Position numbers and translations under genes: made by a program
The notes under the pieces: generated by a model
What the model saw: only the letters and a program-made list of their open reading frames with translations
What the model was told of the DNA's origin: nothing
Databases searched by the model: none
Source of the DNA: JAXLYX01 sp046351215
GTDB taxonomy: Bacteria > Myxococcota_A > Polyangia > Polyangiales > Houyiibacteriaceae
DNA: 64,000 nt
Direction of reading: 5' to 3'
NCBI GenBank assembly: GCA_046351215.1
Contig: JAXLYX010000024.1
Span: 1 to 64,000, forward strand
Part shown: positions 20,697 through 28,951 of the stretch, piece by piece
How the letters are laid out: each line of letters opens with the position of its first letter
Position numbering within the stretch: the first letter of the stretch is position 1

Positions 20697-22049
20697 TCAG
20701 CCGAGCCGCGCGACGGCGTCGACCAGGCGATCGAGCTCCTCGCGGCTGCGCTTCTCGGTGACGGCGACGAGGATGTCGGTGGCTTCGCCCGCGCCGACGG
20801 AGGCGAGGTCGAGGCCGCCGAGGATGCCCTCGGCCGCGAGCGCGTCGAGGAGCTCCTTCGCCGTGCCCTTCGTGCGGCGCACGACGAACTCGTCGAAGGT
20901 CGGCGCCGAGTACGGCAGCGTGACCTTGCCAGTCGCGACGAGCGCCTTCTTCAGGTACTCGGTCTTCGAGAGGCAGGCCTTGCCGACCTGCTCGAAACCC
21001 GACCGCCCGAGCAGGGCGGTGCGGATCGTCATCGAGAGGGCGATGAGCCCGTGGTTCGTGCAGATGTTCGACGTCGCGCGCTCGCGGCGGATGTGCTGCT
21101 CGCGCGTCGAGAGCGTGAGCACGAAGCCCCGCTTGCCCTCGGCGTCGACCGTCTCGCCGCAGAGGCGGCCGGGCATCTGACGGATGTGCTGCTGACGGCA
21201 GGAGAAGAGACCGACGCCCGGGCCGCCGAACTGGGGCGGCACGGCGAGCGCCTGGCCCTCGCCGACGGCGATGTCCACGCCGTGGGCGCCCGGCGGGGTG
21301 ATGAGCGAGAGCGCGTAGGGCTCCGCCGTCGCGGTGACGAGCAGGGTGCCCTTCTCGTCGGCGAGCGCGCGCGCCGAGGCGAGATCCTCGACGACGCCGT
21401 AGAAATTCGGGTAGCCGAGCACGATGGCGGCGGTGTCGTCGCGCATGGCCGCACGGATCGCGGCCATGTCGGTACGGCCGTCCGCGCCGACCGGCACCAC
21501 CGTGATGTTCGGCTCGCCGTCCGTGCCCTTGAGGTAGCCGCGGATCGTCTCGATGTAGTGCGGGTGCAGGCCGCCGCTGACGACCGAGTGCGGCTTGTTC
21601 TGGAGGCGACGCGCCATGAGCACGGCCTCCGCCGTCGCGCTGGCGCCGTCGTACATGGAGGCGTTCGCGACCTCCATGGCGAAGAGCTGACAGACGATCG
21701 TCTGGAACTCGAAGATCGCCTGCAGCGTGCCCTGCGAGAGCTCGGGCTGGTACGGCGTGTAGGCCGTGTAGAACTCGCTGCGGAGAAGGAGCTGATCGAC
21801 CGCCGGGGGGACGTGGTGATCGTAGATGCCCGCTCCGAGGAAGGAGAGGGCCGTGGCGGCGGTGTTCTTCTGCGCGAGGGCGGTCAGGTGCCCCATCAGG
21901 CTCGCTTCGTCGAGCGCGGGCTCGAGCGCGAGCGGACCCTGGAAGCGACGCTCCGCGGGAATCGGCGTGAACAGGGCCTCGATCGACGGCACGCCGATCG
22001 CGGCCAGCATCTCGCGGATCTCGTCTTCGGTATGGGGCAGGTACCGCAT
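20697..22049 (-). CDS. gcvPA: Glycine dehydrogenase (decarboxylating) subunit 1
   Basis: N-terminal half-protein of the P-protein in the glycine cleavage system. The 450-residue length, the start MRYLPHTEDEIREML, the YTPYQPELSQGTLQ motif, the MYDGASATAEA motif and RPEQ-like GGHVGL-type segment FGGPGVGLFSC are typical of split GcvPA. PLP binding by Lys occurs on GcvPB, which is not next door: the gene is the last in gcvT-gcvH-gcvPA and abuts a convergent gene. A working enzyme therefore needs gcvPB elsewhere. ATG at 22049, 13 bases after gcvH. Confidence 0.95.
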   Translation of the reverse strand: MRYLPHTEDEIREMLAAIGVPSIEALFTPIPAERRFQGPLALEPALDEASLMGHLTALAQKNTAATALSFLGAGIYDHHVPPAVDQLLLRSEFYTAYTPYQPELSQGTLQAIFEFQTIVCQLFAMEVANASMYDGASATAEAVLMARRLQNKPHSVVSGGLHPHYIETIRGYLKGTDGEPNITVVPVGADGRTDMAAIRAAMRDDTAAIVLGYPNFYGVVEDLASARALADEKGTLLVTATAEPYALSLITPPGAHGVDIAVGEGQALAVPPQFGGPGVGLFSCRQQHIRQMPGRLCGETVDAEGKRGFVLTLSTREQHIRRERATSNICTNHGLIALSMTIRTALLGRSGFEQVGKACLSKTEYLKKALVATGKVTLPYSAPTFDEFVVRRTKGTAKELLDALAAEGILGGLDLASVGAGEATDILVAVTEKRSREELDRLVDAVARLG

Positions 22050-22062
22050 GGCTCTCCGGACC

Positions 22063-22455
22063 TCAGTGGTCGAGGGACTTCAGGTAGGCCTCGTAGCCCG
22101 CCGCGTCCATCAGCGTGTCGATCTCCGCCGCGTCCGACGGGCGGATGACCACGAGCCAGCCGTCCCCGTAGGGCGTCTCGTTCACCTTCTCGGGCGCCGC
22201 GTCGATGCCGCCGTTGATCTCGACGACCTCGCCGCTGATCGGCGAGAAGAGCTCGCTGACCGTCTTCACCGACTCGATGTCGCCGAAGCGCTTGCCCGCC
22301 TCGACCTTGGCGCCGATGGCCGGGAGGTCGACGAGCGTGACGTCGCCGAGCTGATCGACGGCGAACGCGGTGACGCCCACGCGGACGAGGTCGCCCTCCT
22401 TGCGGGCCCACTCGTGTTCCTTCGTGTACCGGACGTCGTTGGGGTAGTCGGACAT
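22063..22455 (-). CDS. gcvH: Glycine cleavage system H protein
   Basis: A 130-residue lipoyl carrier protein that shuttles the aminomethyl group between P-, T- and L-proteins. The lipoylated Lys64 is in ESVKTVSEL, the strongly conserved site; KEHEWAR near the N-terminus, GDVTLVDLPAIG and SGEVVEIN all fit. The start ATG at 22455 is 7 bases downstream of the gcvT stop, so it is translated in the same operon. Confidence 0.97.
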   Translation of the reverse strand: MSDYPNDVRYTKEHEWARKEGDLVRVGVTAFAVDQLGDVTLVDLPAIGAKVEAGKRFGDIESVKTVSELFSPISGEVVEINGGIDAAPEKVNETPYGDGWLVVIRPSDAAEIDTLMDAAGYEAYLKSLDH

Positions 22456-22462
22456 GGCTCTC

Positions 22463-23545
22463 TCACCTCGAACGCTTGTAGAACGGCGTCTTCACGACGA
22501 CCGCCTCGATGACCTTGCCGCGGATCTCGACGCCGAACGTCGAGCCGATCTCGGAATGGGAGACGGGCACGTAGGCGAGCCCGATGTTCTTGCCGGTCGT
22601 CGGCGAGGGCGAGCCGCTCGTGACGATGCCGCGATGCTGGCCATCGATCACGACGGGGTAGCCGTGGCGGCCGATGCCCTTGCCCGTCATCTCGAAGCCG
22701 ACGAGCTTCTTCGCGAGGCCGGCGGCCTTCTGCGCCGCGAGCGCGTCGCGGCCGACGAAGTCCTTGTCGAGCTTCACCCATCGATCGAGGCCCGCCTCGA
22801 GCGGCGTGGTCTCCTCGTCGAGCTCGTTGCCGTAGAGAGGCAGCTTCGCTTCGAGGCGGAGCGTGTCGCGCGCGCCGAGCCCGCAGGGCTCCGCGCCGGC
22901 GGCGACGAGCGCGCGCCAGAGCGCGGGAGCGTCCTCGTTCCTCACGAAGATCTCGACGCCGTCCTCGCCCGTGTAGCCGGTCCGAGCCACCTCGACGGCG
23001 AGGCCGGCGACCTCGCCGTGCGCGAGGTGGAAGGGCTTGAGCGAGGCGAAGGCGCCGCCGCCCGCGGCCGTGAGGACCTCGATCGCCTTCGGGCCCTGCA
23101 GCGCGATCAGCGAGGTGGCGTCCGAGACGTCCGCGAAGCCGCAGCGGCCTTCGGCGGCGCGCGCGACGTAGTCGGAGATCTTCGGGAGGTTGCCCGCGTT
23201 GCAGACGATCAGGATGCGATCGGACGAGCGCTTGTAGACGATCAGGTCGTCGAGGACGCCCCCCTTCGCATGGCAGCAGAGGCAGTAGGCGGCCTGGCCG
23301 TCCGCGAGCGTGGAGATGTGGTTCGAGACCAGCGACTCCACGAGCGGCAGCGCCTCGGGGCCCTCGAGCTCGAGCTCGCCCATGTGCGAGACGTCGAAGA
23401 GGCCGGCGCGCTCGCGCACGGCCTTGTGCTCCTCGACCACGCCCTTGTACTGGACGGGCATGTTCCAGCCGGCGAAGGGGACGAGGCGGGCGCCGAGCGC
23501 CTTGTGCTCCTCGAGGAGCGCGGTCGAGCGGAGGGGGGCTTCCAC
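22463..23545 (-). CDS. gcvT: Aminomethyltransferase (glycine cleavage T protein)
   Basis: Folate-dependent enzyme that releases ammonia and makes 5,10-methylene-THF from the aminomethyl group. About 360 residues from a GTG at 23545, matching the usual 360-370. Motifs: PFAGWNMPVQY, LFDVSHMGE, the folate-site DDLIVYK, YTGEDGVEI, and GLGARDTLRLEAKLPLYGN-type region. The frame extends to an ATG at 23680, but the extra 45 residues look unlike the family and overlap the divergent activator start, so I favour the GTG, though it lacks a clear Shine-Dalgarno. First gene of gcvT-gcvH-gcvPA. Confidence 0.93.
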   Translation of the reverse strand: MEAPLRSTALLEEHKALGARLVPFAGWNMPVQYKGVVEEHKAVRERAGLFDVSHMGELELEGPEALPLVESLVSNHISTLADGQAAYCLCCHAKGGVLDDLIVYKRSSDRILIVCNAGNLPKISDYVARAAEGRCGFADVSDATSLIALQGPKAIEVLTAAGGGAFASLKPFHLAHGEVAGLAVEVARTGYTGEDGVEIFVRNEDAPALWRALVAAGAEPCGLGARDTLRLEAKLPLYGNELDEETTPLEAGLDRWVKLDKDFVGRDALAAQKAAGLAKKLVGFEMTGKGIGRHGYPVVIDGQHRGIVTSGSPSPTTGKNIGLAYVPVSHSEIGSTFGVEIRGKVIEAVVVKTPFYKRSR

Positions 23546-23678
23546 GGTGCGGCCGAGGGTAGCGGCCGAGGCACCCTGCTTCAAGGCAGACCGTACGTCA
23601 CCGACACAACTATGACGCCGGTCGTACGAGACCCTCGGACGCAACCGCGGAGAGCGGCGTCCGAGGACCCGCATCGTC

Positions 23679-25202
23679 ATGGAATCGCTGGTCCTCTACT
23701 ACCGCGGCCGCCCGGTCCGCGAGCTCGCGCTCGGCCCCCGTCCCGTGGCGATCGGGGGCGCCCCGCACTGCGACATCGTGCTCGCCGACCCCGGTCTCGC
23801 CGACCGCGAGCTCCTGGTCCACGCGGTCGGCGGCACCGTCGTGACCTACGACCTGCGCCCCTCCGGCCGCAGCCGAGAGCCGCGGGTGCTCCCGCGCGAG
23901 ACGCCCCTCGCCCTGGGGACCGATCACGCGATCGTGCGCGCCGACGCGTCGGGGGATCCCGGCGGCGGCCACGAGCGGACCGAGCGGCTCTTGCGCGACG
24001 AGGCGGGGGCGGAGGGGCTCGTCCTCCTCGTCGGGCACGGCCGCGAGGCCCGTCGGGTTCCCTTGAGAGGCCGTCCGCTCGCCGTCGGCTCGGGCCCGGA
24101 CAACGACGTCGTGCTCCTCGATCGGGCCGTCAGCGCCCGTCACTGTCGGCTCGATCCGACCCCGACCGGCTGCCTCGTCCGGGACCTCCGGAGCCGCAAC
24201 GGGACCTGGCTCGACGGCTACCGCGTCGACCGCGCCGAGCTCCGGGCCGGGGCGGTGCTCCGCGTCGGCCGGACGGATCTCCGCTTGGTCCGTCGAGCCG
24301 GCTCCGCACCCGGCTCCGCGCTCGTCGCGGAATCGACCGCCATGCTCTCGGTGCTCGCGGAGGTCGAGCGGGCCGCGCGTCTTCCGTACCCCGTGCTGCT
24401 CGTCGGCGAGAGCGGCGTCGGCAAGGAGGGGCTCGCCCAGGCGCTCCACACGTCGGGACCGCGGGGGCGAGGTCCCTTCGTGGCGCTGAACGCCGGCGCC
24501 TTTCCGGCCCAGCTCGCCGAGAGCGAGCTCTTCGGCCACGAGAAGGGGGCGTTCACCGGCGCGGCGAGCACGCACCGCGGGGCCTTCGAGCAGGCCGACG
24601 GAGGCACGCTCTTCCTCGACGAGATCGGCGAGCTGCCACTCGAGCTCCAGGCCCGGCTCCTACGGGTCCTCGAGACGTGGGAGGTCCGACGCGTGGGAGG
24701 CGAGAGCGCCTTCCGCGTGGACGTCCGCCTCGTCGCGGCGACGCACCGGGACCTCCGGCGCATGGTCGCCGAGGGGACCTTCCGACGCGATCTCTACTAC
24801 CGCCTCGGGATGCTCGTGGTCTCGGTGCCGCCGCTCCGCGAGCGGCGCGAGGACATCCTGCCCCTCGCTCGAGCCTTCCTCGCACGGATGGAGCCGGACG
24901 TGGGATCGCGCGCGCTCTCGGCCGGGGCGGAGACCTTGCTGATGCAACATTCCTGGGAGGGGAACGCCCGGGAGCTGCGGAACGTCCTCTGCGCCGCGGC
25001 CGTCGCATCCCCCGAGGGAACGGTGGACGGGGAGGCCGTGGCCCGGGCGCTCGCCCTCGTGACCGGCGGAGCGGTCGTGGCGACGGATCGGGCGGGCCTC
25101 GCCGCGGCCGTCGAGCGTCATCGGGGCAACGTGACGGCGGCGGCCCGGGCGCTCGGAATCGCTCGCAGCACCTTGCGCGACAGGCTGCGCCCGGAGGAAT
25201 GA
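23679..25202 (+). CDS. FHA-domain sigma54-dependent transcription activator
   Basis: A 507-residue regulator. The N-terminal region holds one degenerate and one good FHA domain (about 1-85 and 105-185; the second has VGSGPDNDVVL, SARHCRL and RNGTWLDG), which would bind phosphothreonine and so link it to Ser/Thr kinases. The AAA+ domain has Walker A GESGVGKE at 243-250, the sigma54-contact loop GAFTGA at 290-295, and Walker B GGTLFLDEIGE at about 307-317. A Fis-type HTH ends it (about 470-507). It is divergent from gcvT, but a regulatory link is not shown. Such FHA activators are frequent in myxobacteria. Confidence 0.95.
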   Translation: MESLVLYYRGRPVRELALGPRPVAIGGAPHCDIVLADPGLADRELLVHAVGGTVVTYDLRPSGRSREPRVLPRETPLALGTDHAIVRADASGDPGGGHERTERLLRDEAGAEGLVLLVGHGREARRVPLRGRPLAVGSGPDNDVVLLDRAVSARHCRLDPTPTGCLVRDLRSRNGTWLDGYRVDRAELRAGAVLRVGRTDLRLVRRAGSAPGSALVAESTAMLSVLAEVERAARLPYPVLLVGESGVGKEGLAQALHTSGPRGRGPFVALNAGAFPAQLAESELFGHEKGAFTGAASTHRGAFEQADGGTLFLDEIGELPLELQARLLRVLETWEVRRVGGESAFRVDVRLVAATHRDLRRMVAEGTFRRDLYYRLGMLVVSVPPLRERREDILPLARAFLARMEPDVGSRALSAGAETLLMQHSWEGNARELRNVLCAAAVASPEGTVDGEAVARALALVTGGAVVATDRAGLAAAVERHRGNVTAAARALGIARSTLRDRLRPEE

Positions 25203-25233
25203 GCGCGCCGCGCTGGGACGGCGGGGCGCCGCC

Positions 25234-26040
25234 TCAGGGGACGAGCACGCTCGCGAAGCCGGCGACCTCGTCCGTCGTGCCGGTGGTCTCGCCCGAGTGG
25301 CCCCGGCGCACGAGGGTGGCCTGGTTGCGTCCGAGCGCGCGGGCGCAGGCCAGGAGGACGGCGACCGGCACGGCGCTGCACATCGCCTCCGGATGCTCCG
25401 CGACCAGCTCGAAGAGCCCCGGGCCGTCGAGCGCGAGGATGCGATCGAGGGTCCGGCCGTCGAGGGCCTCGGCCGACTTCGCGTCGACGTAGTGCGAGAG
25501 CGTCGTCGTCGCGATCACGAGCACGTCGCGGCCGTGGTTGTTGATGCAGTCGGCGAGCGCGTTGCCGATGCGGACGCACGACGGATGGGGCATCGGACCG
25601 AAGACGACCGGTACGATGCGCAGCCGGGGATTGCGGCGGACGAGGAAGGGCAGCTGGGCTTCGATCGCGTGCTCGAGCACGTGCGGGGCCTCGTCCTCGT
25701 GGAGCAGGCCGAGCCCACGGAAGTCCTCCGCGAAGCGGGTGTCGACCGGGACGCGGGCGCCCGGGATCCGGAAGAGCCCGTGGGCCAGGATCGAGCCACG
25801 GCTGGTCTGCCCGGTGTGCGAGCTCGACAGGATGACCACGACGTCGGGGACCCGGACGCGCGCGTAGGCGGCCGCCGCCACCGGACCGGCGGCGTCGAGC
25901 GAGCCGTGCGGCACGATCAATCCGAGGGCCGGCTCCGACTGCTGGGCGACGCCGAGCAGCGTGGTGAGGCGCTCGTCGAGGGCGGTCTCGTCCTCCGGAT
26001 AGAACTTGCCGGCGAGGATGGGCGCGCGGTCGATCGGCAT
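25234..26040 (-). CDS. MEMO1-family protein (AmmeMemoRadiSam protein B)
   Basis: A 268-residue protein of the MEMO family, related in fold to extradiol dioxygenases. Recognisable: LAGKFYPED at the N-terminus, VPHGS with His45 (PHAGY in the family), SSSHTG with His75, LEHAIEAQLPFL (EHSLEVQLPF) and TTLSHY at 179-184. In many bacteria MEMO is encoded with an AMMECR1 protein and a radical SAM enzyme; neither is adjacent here, so this copy stands alone. The residue after the first His is altered (Gly-Ser for Ala-Gly). Role unknown. Confidence 0.88.
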   Translation of the reverse strand: MPIDRAPILAGKFYPEDETALDERLTTLLGVAQQSEPALGLIVPHGSLDAAGPVAAAAYARVRVPDVVVILSSSHTGQTSRGSILAHGLFRIPGARVPVDTRFAEDFRGLGLLHEDEAPHVLEHAIEAQLPFLVRRNPRLRIVPVVFGPMPHPSCVRIGNALADCINNHGRDVLVIATTTLSHYVDAKSAEALDGRTLDRILALDGPGLFELVAEHPEAMCSAVPVAVLLACARALGRNQATLVRRGHSGETTGTTDEVAGFASVLVP

Positions 26041-26143
26041 GAGGGCTCCTGTCGGCCGGACCGGGCCTCGTCGCCCGGGGCGGCCTCGCCCGGGGACGCT
26101 ACGTCGAAATCCGCATCGTCGCCACCGCCCAGGGCGGGTCTGC

Positions 26144-26632
26144 TCAGCGGACCTGCGCGACGACGTACTCGCGGCGCACGCCCTTGACGACGACCTCGAC
26201 GTCGTCCCCCTCGCCTTTGCCCACGAGCGAGGCCCCGAGCGGCGACGAGCCGGTGACGACCAACACGTCGACCCCGTCCACCTTCACCTCGGTGCCCCCG
26301 CCCTGCGGCAAGAGGAAGACGACGCGGCTCGTCTCGTCCGACTCGAGCTCGACCAGGGCCCCGAGGTCGATGGCGTCATCCTCGCCGAAGCTCGTCACCG
26401 CGAGGAACCGGAGCTTCTGGATCTGCTCGGCCAGCTCCTCGACCCGCATGGCCTGGCCCCGCGCCAGGTACGTCTGCTCGAGCGCTCGGGTGTCCTTGTC
26501 GTTCTCGGGCTTCGCCTCGGCATGCGTCGCGCCCTCGCGCGTGCGCTGCGCGGACTCGGCGGCGGCCGCCATCGTCGCGGAGAGCCGCTCGAGGACCGCC
26601 TCGAGGATCTTCTTCTTCTCGGGGAGCCGCAT
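26144..26632 (-). CDS. GreA/GreB-family elongation factor-like protein
   Basis: A 162-residue protein with an N-terminal helical, Lys/Glu-rich part (1-80) and a C-terminal FKBP-like GreA/GreB domain (about 88-160) with the hallmark SSPLGASLVGKGEGDDVEV. Gre factors rescue backtracked RNA polymerase. The N-terminal part is not a clean GreA coiled coil; acidic tip residues are not evident, so it may be a Gre-domain regulator (Rnk/TraN type) rather than a cleavage factor. The ATG at 26632 is preceded by 132 bases to the divergent thioredoxin gene. Confidence 0.8.
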   Translation of the reverse strand: MRLPEKKKILEAVLERLSATMAAAAESAQRTREGATHAEAKPENDKDTRALEQTYLARGQAMRVEELAEQIQKLRFLAVTSFGEDDAIDLGALVELESDETSRVVFLLPQGGGTEVKVDGVDVLVVTGSSPLGASLVGKGEGDDVEVVVKGVRREYVVAQVR

Positions 26633-26764
26633 CGGCCGAGACGTAGCACGGCGCGTGTCCCCGCTCCTCTCCGGAGCGGCGACGGGGGAACTGGCCCGGG
26701 GCCGCCCGGGCTCGGGCGCGATGGGGATGCGCTCGACGGATCCGGGCCCCAGGATCGATCGGTC

Positions 26765-27142
26765 ATGCCCGCGCCCGCCGAGCCCTCCGCCACGATCCCC
26801 GTCCTGCACGCGACCGACGTGGACTTCGACGCGCTCGTCCTCGCGCCTCGGGACGAGCTCGTCGTCGTCTACTTCTGGGGCCCGAATTGCCCCAATTGCG
26901 AGGTCTTCGCGGCTCGGTTGCCTTCGCTCCTCTCGGCGCTCGGGGAGGTGCCCGCCCGCCTCGTGAAGGTGGACGCGTACGAGCACACGCAGGTGGCCAC
27001 GCGGCACGGAATCTACGGGATCCCGGCCTTCCATCTGTTCCGCGACGGGAAGAAGCTCGGCCGGATGAGCGAATTCCACGGCGACGCCTATTGGCTCGGC
27101 GTGATCCGGGATCACCTACCCGCCCGCCGGGCCGAGCCCTAG
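26765..27142 (+). CDS. Thioredoxin-like protein with CPNC active site
   Basis: A 125-residue cytoplasmic thioredoxin-fold protein. The active site is GPNCPNC with Cys42 and Cys45; KVDAYEH, YGIPAFHLFRDG (cis-Pro87) fit the fold. The Pro-Asn pair replaces Gly-Pro of classical thioredoxin, so redox potential and partners may differ. The ATG at 26765 was chosen since upstream codons are in the Gre-like gene's promoter. Its stop lies 9 bases before the saccharopine dehydrogenase-like gene. Confidence 0.88.
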   Translation: MPAPAEPSATIPVLHATDVDFDALVLAPRDELVVVYFWGPNCPNCEVFAARLPSLLSALGEVPARLVKVDAYEHTQVATRHGIYGIPAFHLFRDGKKLGRMSEFHGDAYWLGVIRDHLPARRAEP

Positions 27143-27151
27143 AACGGGGCG

Positions 27152-28210
27152 ATGCATCCCACGATCCTGCTCTACGGCGCCTACGGCTACACCGGGCGGC
27201 TCGTCGCCCGGCTCGCGAAGGAGAAGGGCATCCCCGTCCGGCTCGCCGGGCGCGACCCCGCGAAGCTCGAGGAGCTCTCGCGCGAGACCGGCCATCCCTT
27301 CGCCGCGTTCGGTCTCGACGACCCCGCCGCGCTCGCGAACGCGCTCCGGGGGCATGCCGTCGTCCTGCACTGCGCCGGGCCGTTCGAGCACACGTACCGC
27401 GCGATGGCGGAGGCCTGCTTCGCGGCGGGCGTCCACTACCTCGACATCACGGGGGAGATCTCGGTCTTCGAGGGGCTCGCGGCCCTCGACGCGCGGGCGA
27501 AGGCGGCCGGCGTGATGCTCCTCCCGGGCGCGGGCTTCGACGTCGTCCCGTCGGACTGCCTCGCTGCCCACCTCGCGCGGCGCCTCCCGACGGCCACGCG
27601 CCTCTCGCTCGCGTTCCGGGGCCTCGGCGGCGGCGTCTCCCACGGGACGGCCACGACGATGGTCGAGAACCTCCACCGCGGCGGCCAGGTGCGTCGCGAC
27701 GGGAAGCTCGTCGACGTGCCGACGGCCCATCTCGCGCGGACGATCCGCTTCTCGGGCGGCGAGCAGTCGTGCGCGACGATTCCCTGGGGCGACGTGTCGA
27801 CCGCCTTCCACTCGACGGGCATCCCGGACATCGAGGTCGTCACCGGCTTCCCGAAGGGCGCGGTGACCTTCCTCCGGCTCACGCGACCGTTCAGCGGCCT
27901 CCTCGGTGCGGGCTGGGTGCAGCGTCGCCTCAAGCGCGCGATCGACGCGCGTCCGGCCGGTCCGAGCGACGCGCAGCGCGCCGCGGCGAAGAGCGAGCTC
28001 TGGGGCGAGGCGAAGGATCCGTCCGGGGCACGCGTCGAGGCCACGCTCGACACGCCCGAGGGCTACACGCTGACGGCGATGGCCAGCCTCGAGATCGCGC
28101 GTCGCGTGGCCGCGGGCGAGGCGAAGCCCGGCTTCCAGACGCCTTCGAGGGCGTTCGGCGCCGACTTCGTCCTCGGCTTCCCGGGCGTCACGCGGACCGA
28201 CGTCGTCTGA
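27152..28210 (+). CDS. Saccharopine dehydrogenase-like NAD(P) oxidoreductase
   Basis: A 352-residue protein with an N-terminal Rossmann domain (ILLYGAYGYTGRLVARLA, then LAGRDPAKL) of the saccharopine-dehydrogenase/trans-acting enoyl-reductase family (as in mycobacterial PDIM synthesis genes). GPGAGFDVVPSD-like LLPGAGFDVVPSDC and GGVSHGTATTM are typical of this group. The reaction is unknown; a lipid or polyketide enoyl reduction is possible by family. It is 9 bases after the thioredoxin gene and converges on the TetR gene. Confidence 0.85.
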   Translation: MHPTILLYGAYGYTGRLVARLAKEKGIPVRLAGRDPAKLEELSRETGHPFAAFGLDDPAALANALRGHAVVLHCAGPFEHTYRAMAEACFAAGVHYLDITGEISVFEGLAALDARAKAAGVMLLPGAGFDVVPSDCLAAHLARRLPTATRLSLAFRGLGGGVSHGTATTMVENLHRGGQVRRDGKLVDVPTAHLARTIRFSGGEQSCATIPWGDVSTAFHSTGIPDIEVVTGFPKGAVTFLRLTRPFSGLLGAGWVQRRLKRAIDARPAGPSDAQRAAAKSELWGEAKDPSGARVEATLDTPEGYTLTAMASLEIARRVAAGEAKPGFQTPSRAFGADFVLGFPGVTRTDVV

Positions 28211-28225
28211 GGCGCGCCCGGGCGA

Positions 28226-28861
28226 TCAGGCGCGAGGCTCGGGCCGGGCGATTCCGTCCAGCATGAAGTCGAGCCCCGCGCGCGCGTAGCGAACGCCCAC
28301 GTCGACGGGATTCTCCGCGAGCATGCAGGCGCGGAGGCCCTCGAAGATGAGCGCGTTCAGCATGCGCGCGACGACGGGCACGTCGATCGATTCGCGCAGG
28401 TAGCCCTTCGCGATGCCGTTCGTCAGGTAGCCCTCGGTGTACGAGCCGAAGACCTCGAACATCGACAGCACCTTCGCCCGCATCGTCGGATCGACCGACC
28501 ACGCCTCGTAGAAGACGACCCTCGCGCGGCGCGGATCGTTCGCGAGGACGAGGAAGAGGCGCATCGTGATGCGATCGAGCTGCGCGCGGTACGCGTCGAG
28601 GGTGTCCGCCCCGGCGGGCTCGTCGCGCACGACGGCGGTGATGTCCCCGGTGATGTCGTCGAGCACCGCGCCGAAGATCGCGAGCTTGTTGTCGAAGTAC
28701 CGGTAGAACGTGCCGTGGCCCATCCCGAGCTTGGCGGCGATGTCGGCGATGCCGGCGGCGTGGTACCCCTTCTCGGCGAAGACATCGAGGGCGGCGGCGA
28801 GGATCTGCGCCCGCTTCTCGTCGGCGAGCTCGCTGCGCTTCTCGGGGCTCCGGGGGGGCAT
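28226..28861 (-). CDS. TetR-family transcription regulator
   Basis: A 211-residue repressor-type regulator: N-terminal HTH (residues ~14-60) with ILAAALDVFAEKGYHAAGIADIAAKLGMGHGTFYRYFDNK, then a helical ligand-binding domain ending at about 205. The ATG at 28861 is best: an in-frame ATG at 28885 would lie within a perfect palindrome that is probably its operator. The operator looks like the FadR (YsiA) box of Bacillus, TGAATGA-N4-TCATTC, so fatty acyl-CoA control is a reasonable guess. It converges on the reductase gene and is divergent from the zinc-ribbon protein. Confidence 0.92.
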   Translation of the reverse strand: MPPRSPEKRSELADEKRAQILAAALDVFAEKGYHAAGIADIAAKLGMGHGTFYRYFDNKLAIFGAVLDDITGDITAVVRDEPAGADTLDAYRAQLDRITMRLFLVLANDPRRARVVFYEAWSVDPTMRAKVLSMFEVFGSYTEGYLTNGIAKGYLRESIDVPVVARMLNALIFEGLRACMLAENPVDVGVRYARAGLDFMLDGIARPEPRA

Positions 28862-28871
28862 CGGAGGCCAT

Positions 28872-28887
28872 GAATGACACGTCATTC
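28872..28887. promoter_or_regulatory. TetR operator palindrome
   Basis: GAATGAC-AC-GTCATTC, 7-bp perfect arms. A minus-strand -35-like TTGACC (28900-28895) lies on its far side, so binding would block the TetR promoter; the divergent gene (28952) starts 65 bases away. Confidence 0.7.
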
Positions 28888-28951
28888 CGAAGACGGTCAA
28901 GCGGGCTCCGTTGCCCGCGGCTCCGCGATATCCTCGCGGGCGGGGTAGGGC

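Noticed and set aside
23546..23678. Possible glycine riboswitch before gcvT
   Set aside because: The 133-base leader lacks the conserved glycine-riboswitch core words and paired layout; I see only a short GC-rich gap.
22463..23680. ATG at 23680 as the gcvT start
   Set aside because: It would add 45 residues unlike GcvT and overlap the start of the divergent activator by 2 bases; the GTG at 23545 gives the usual length.
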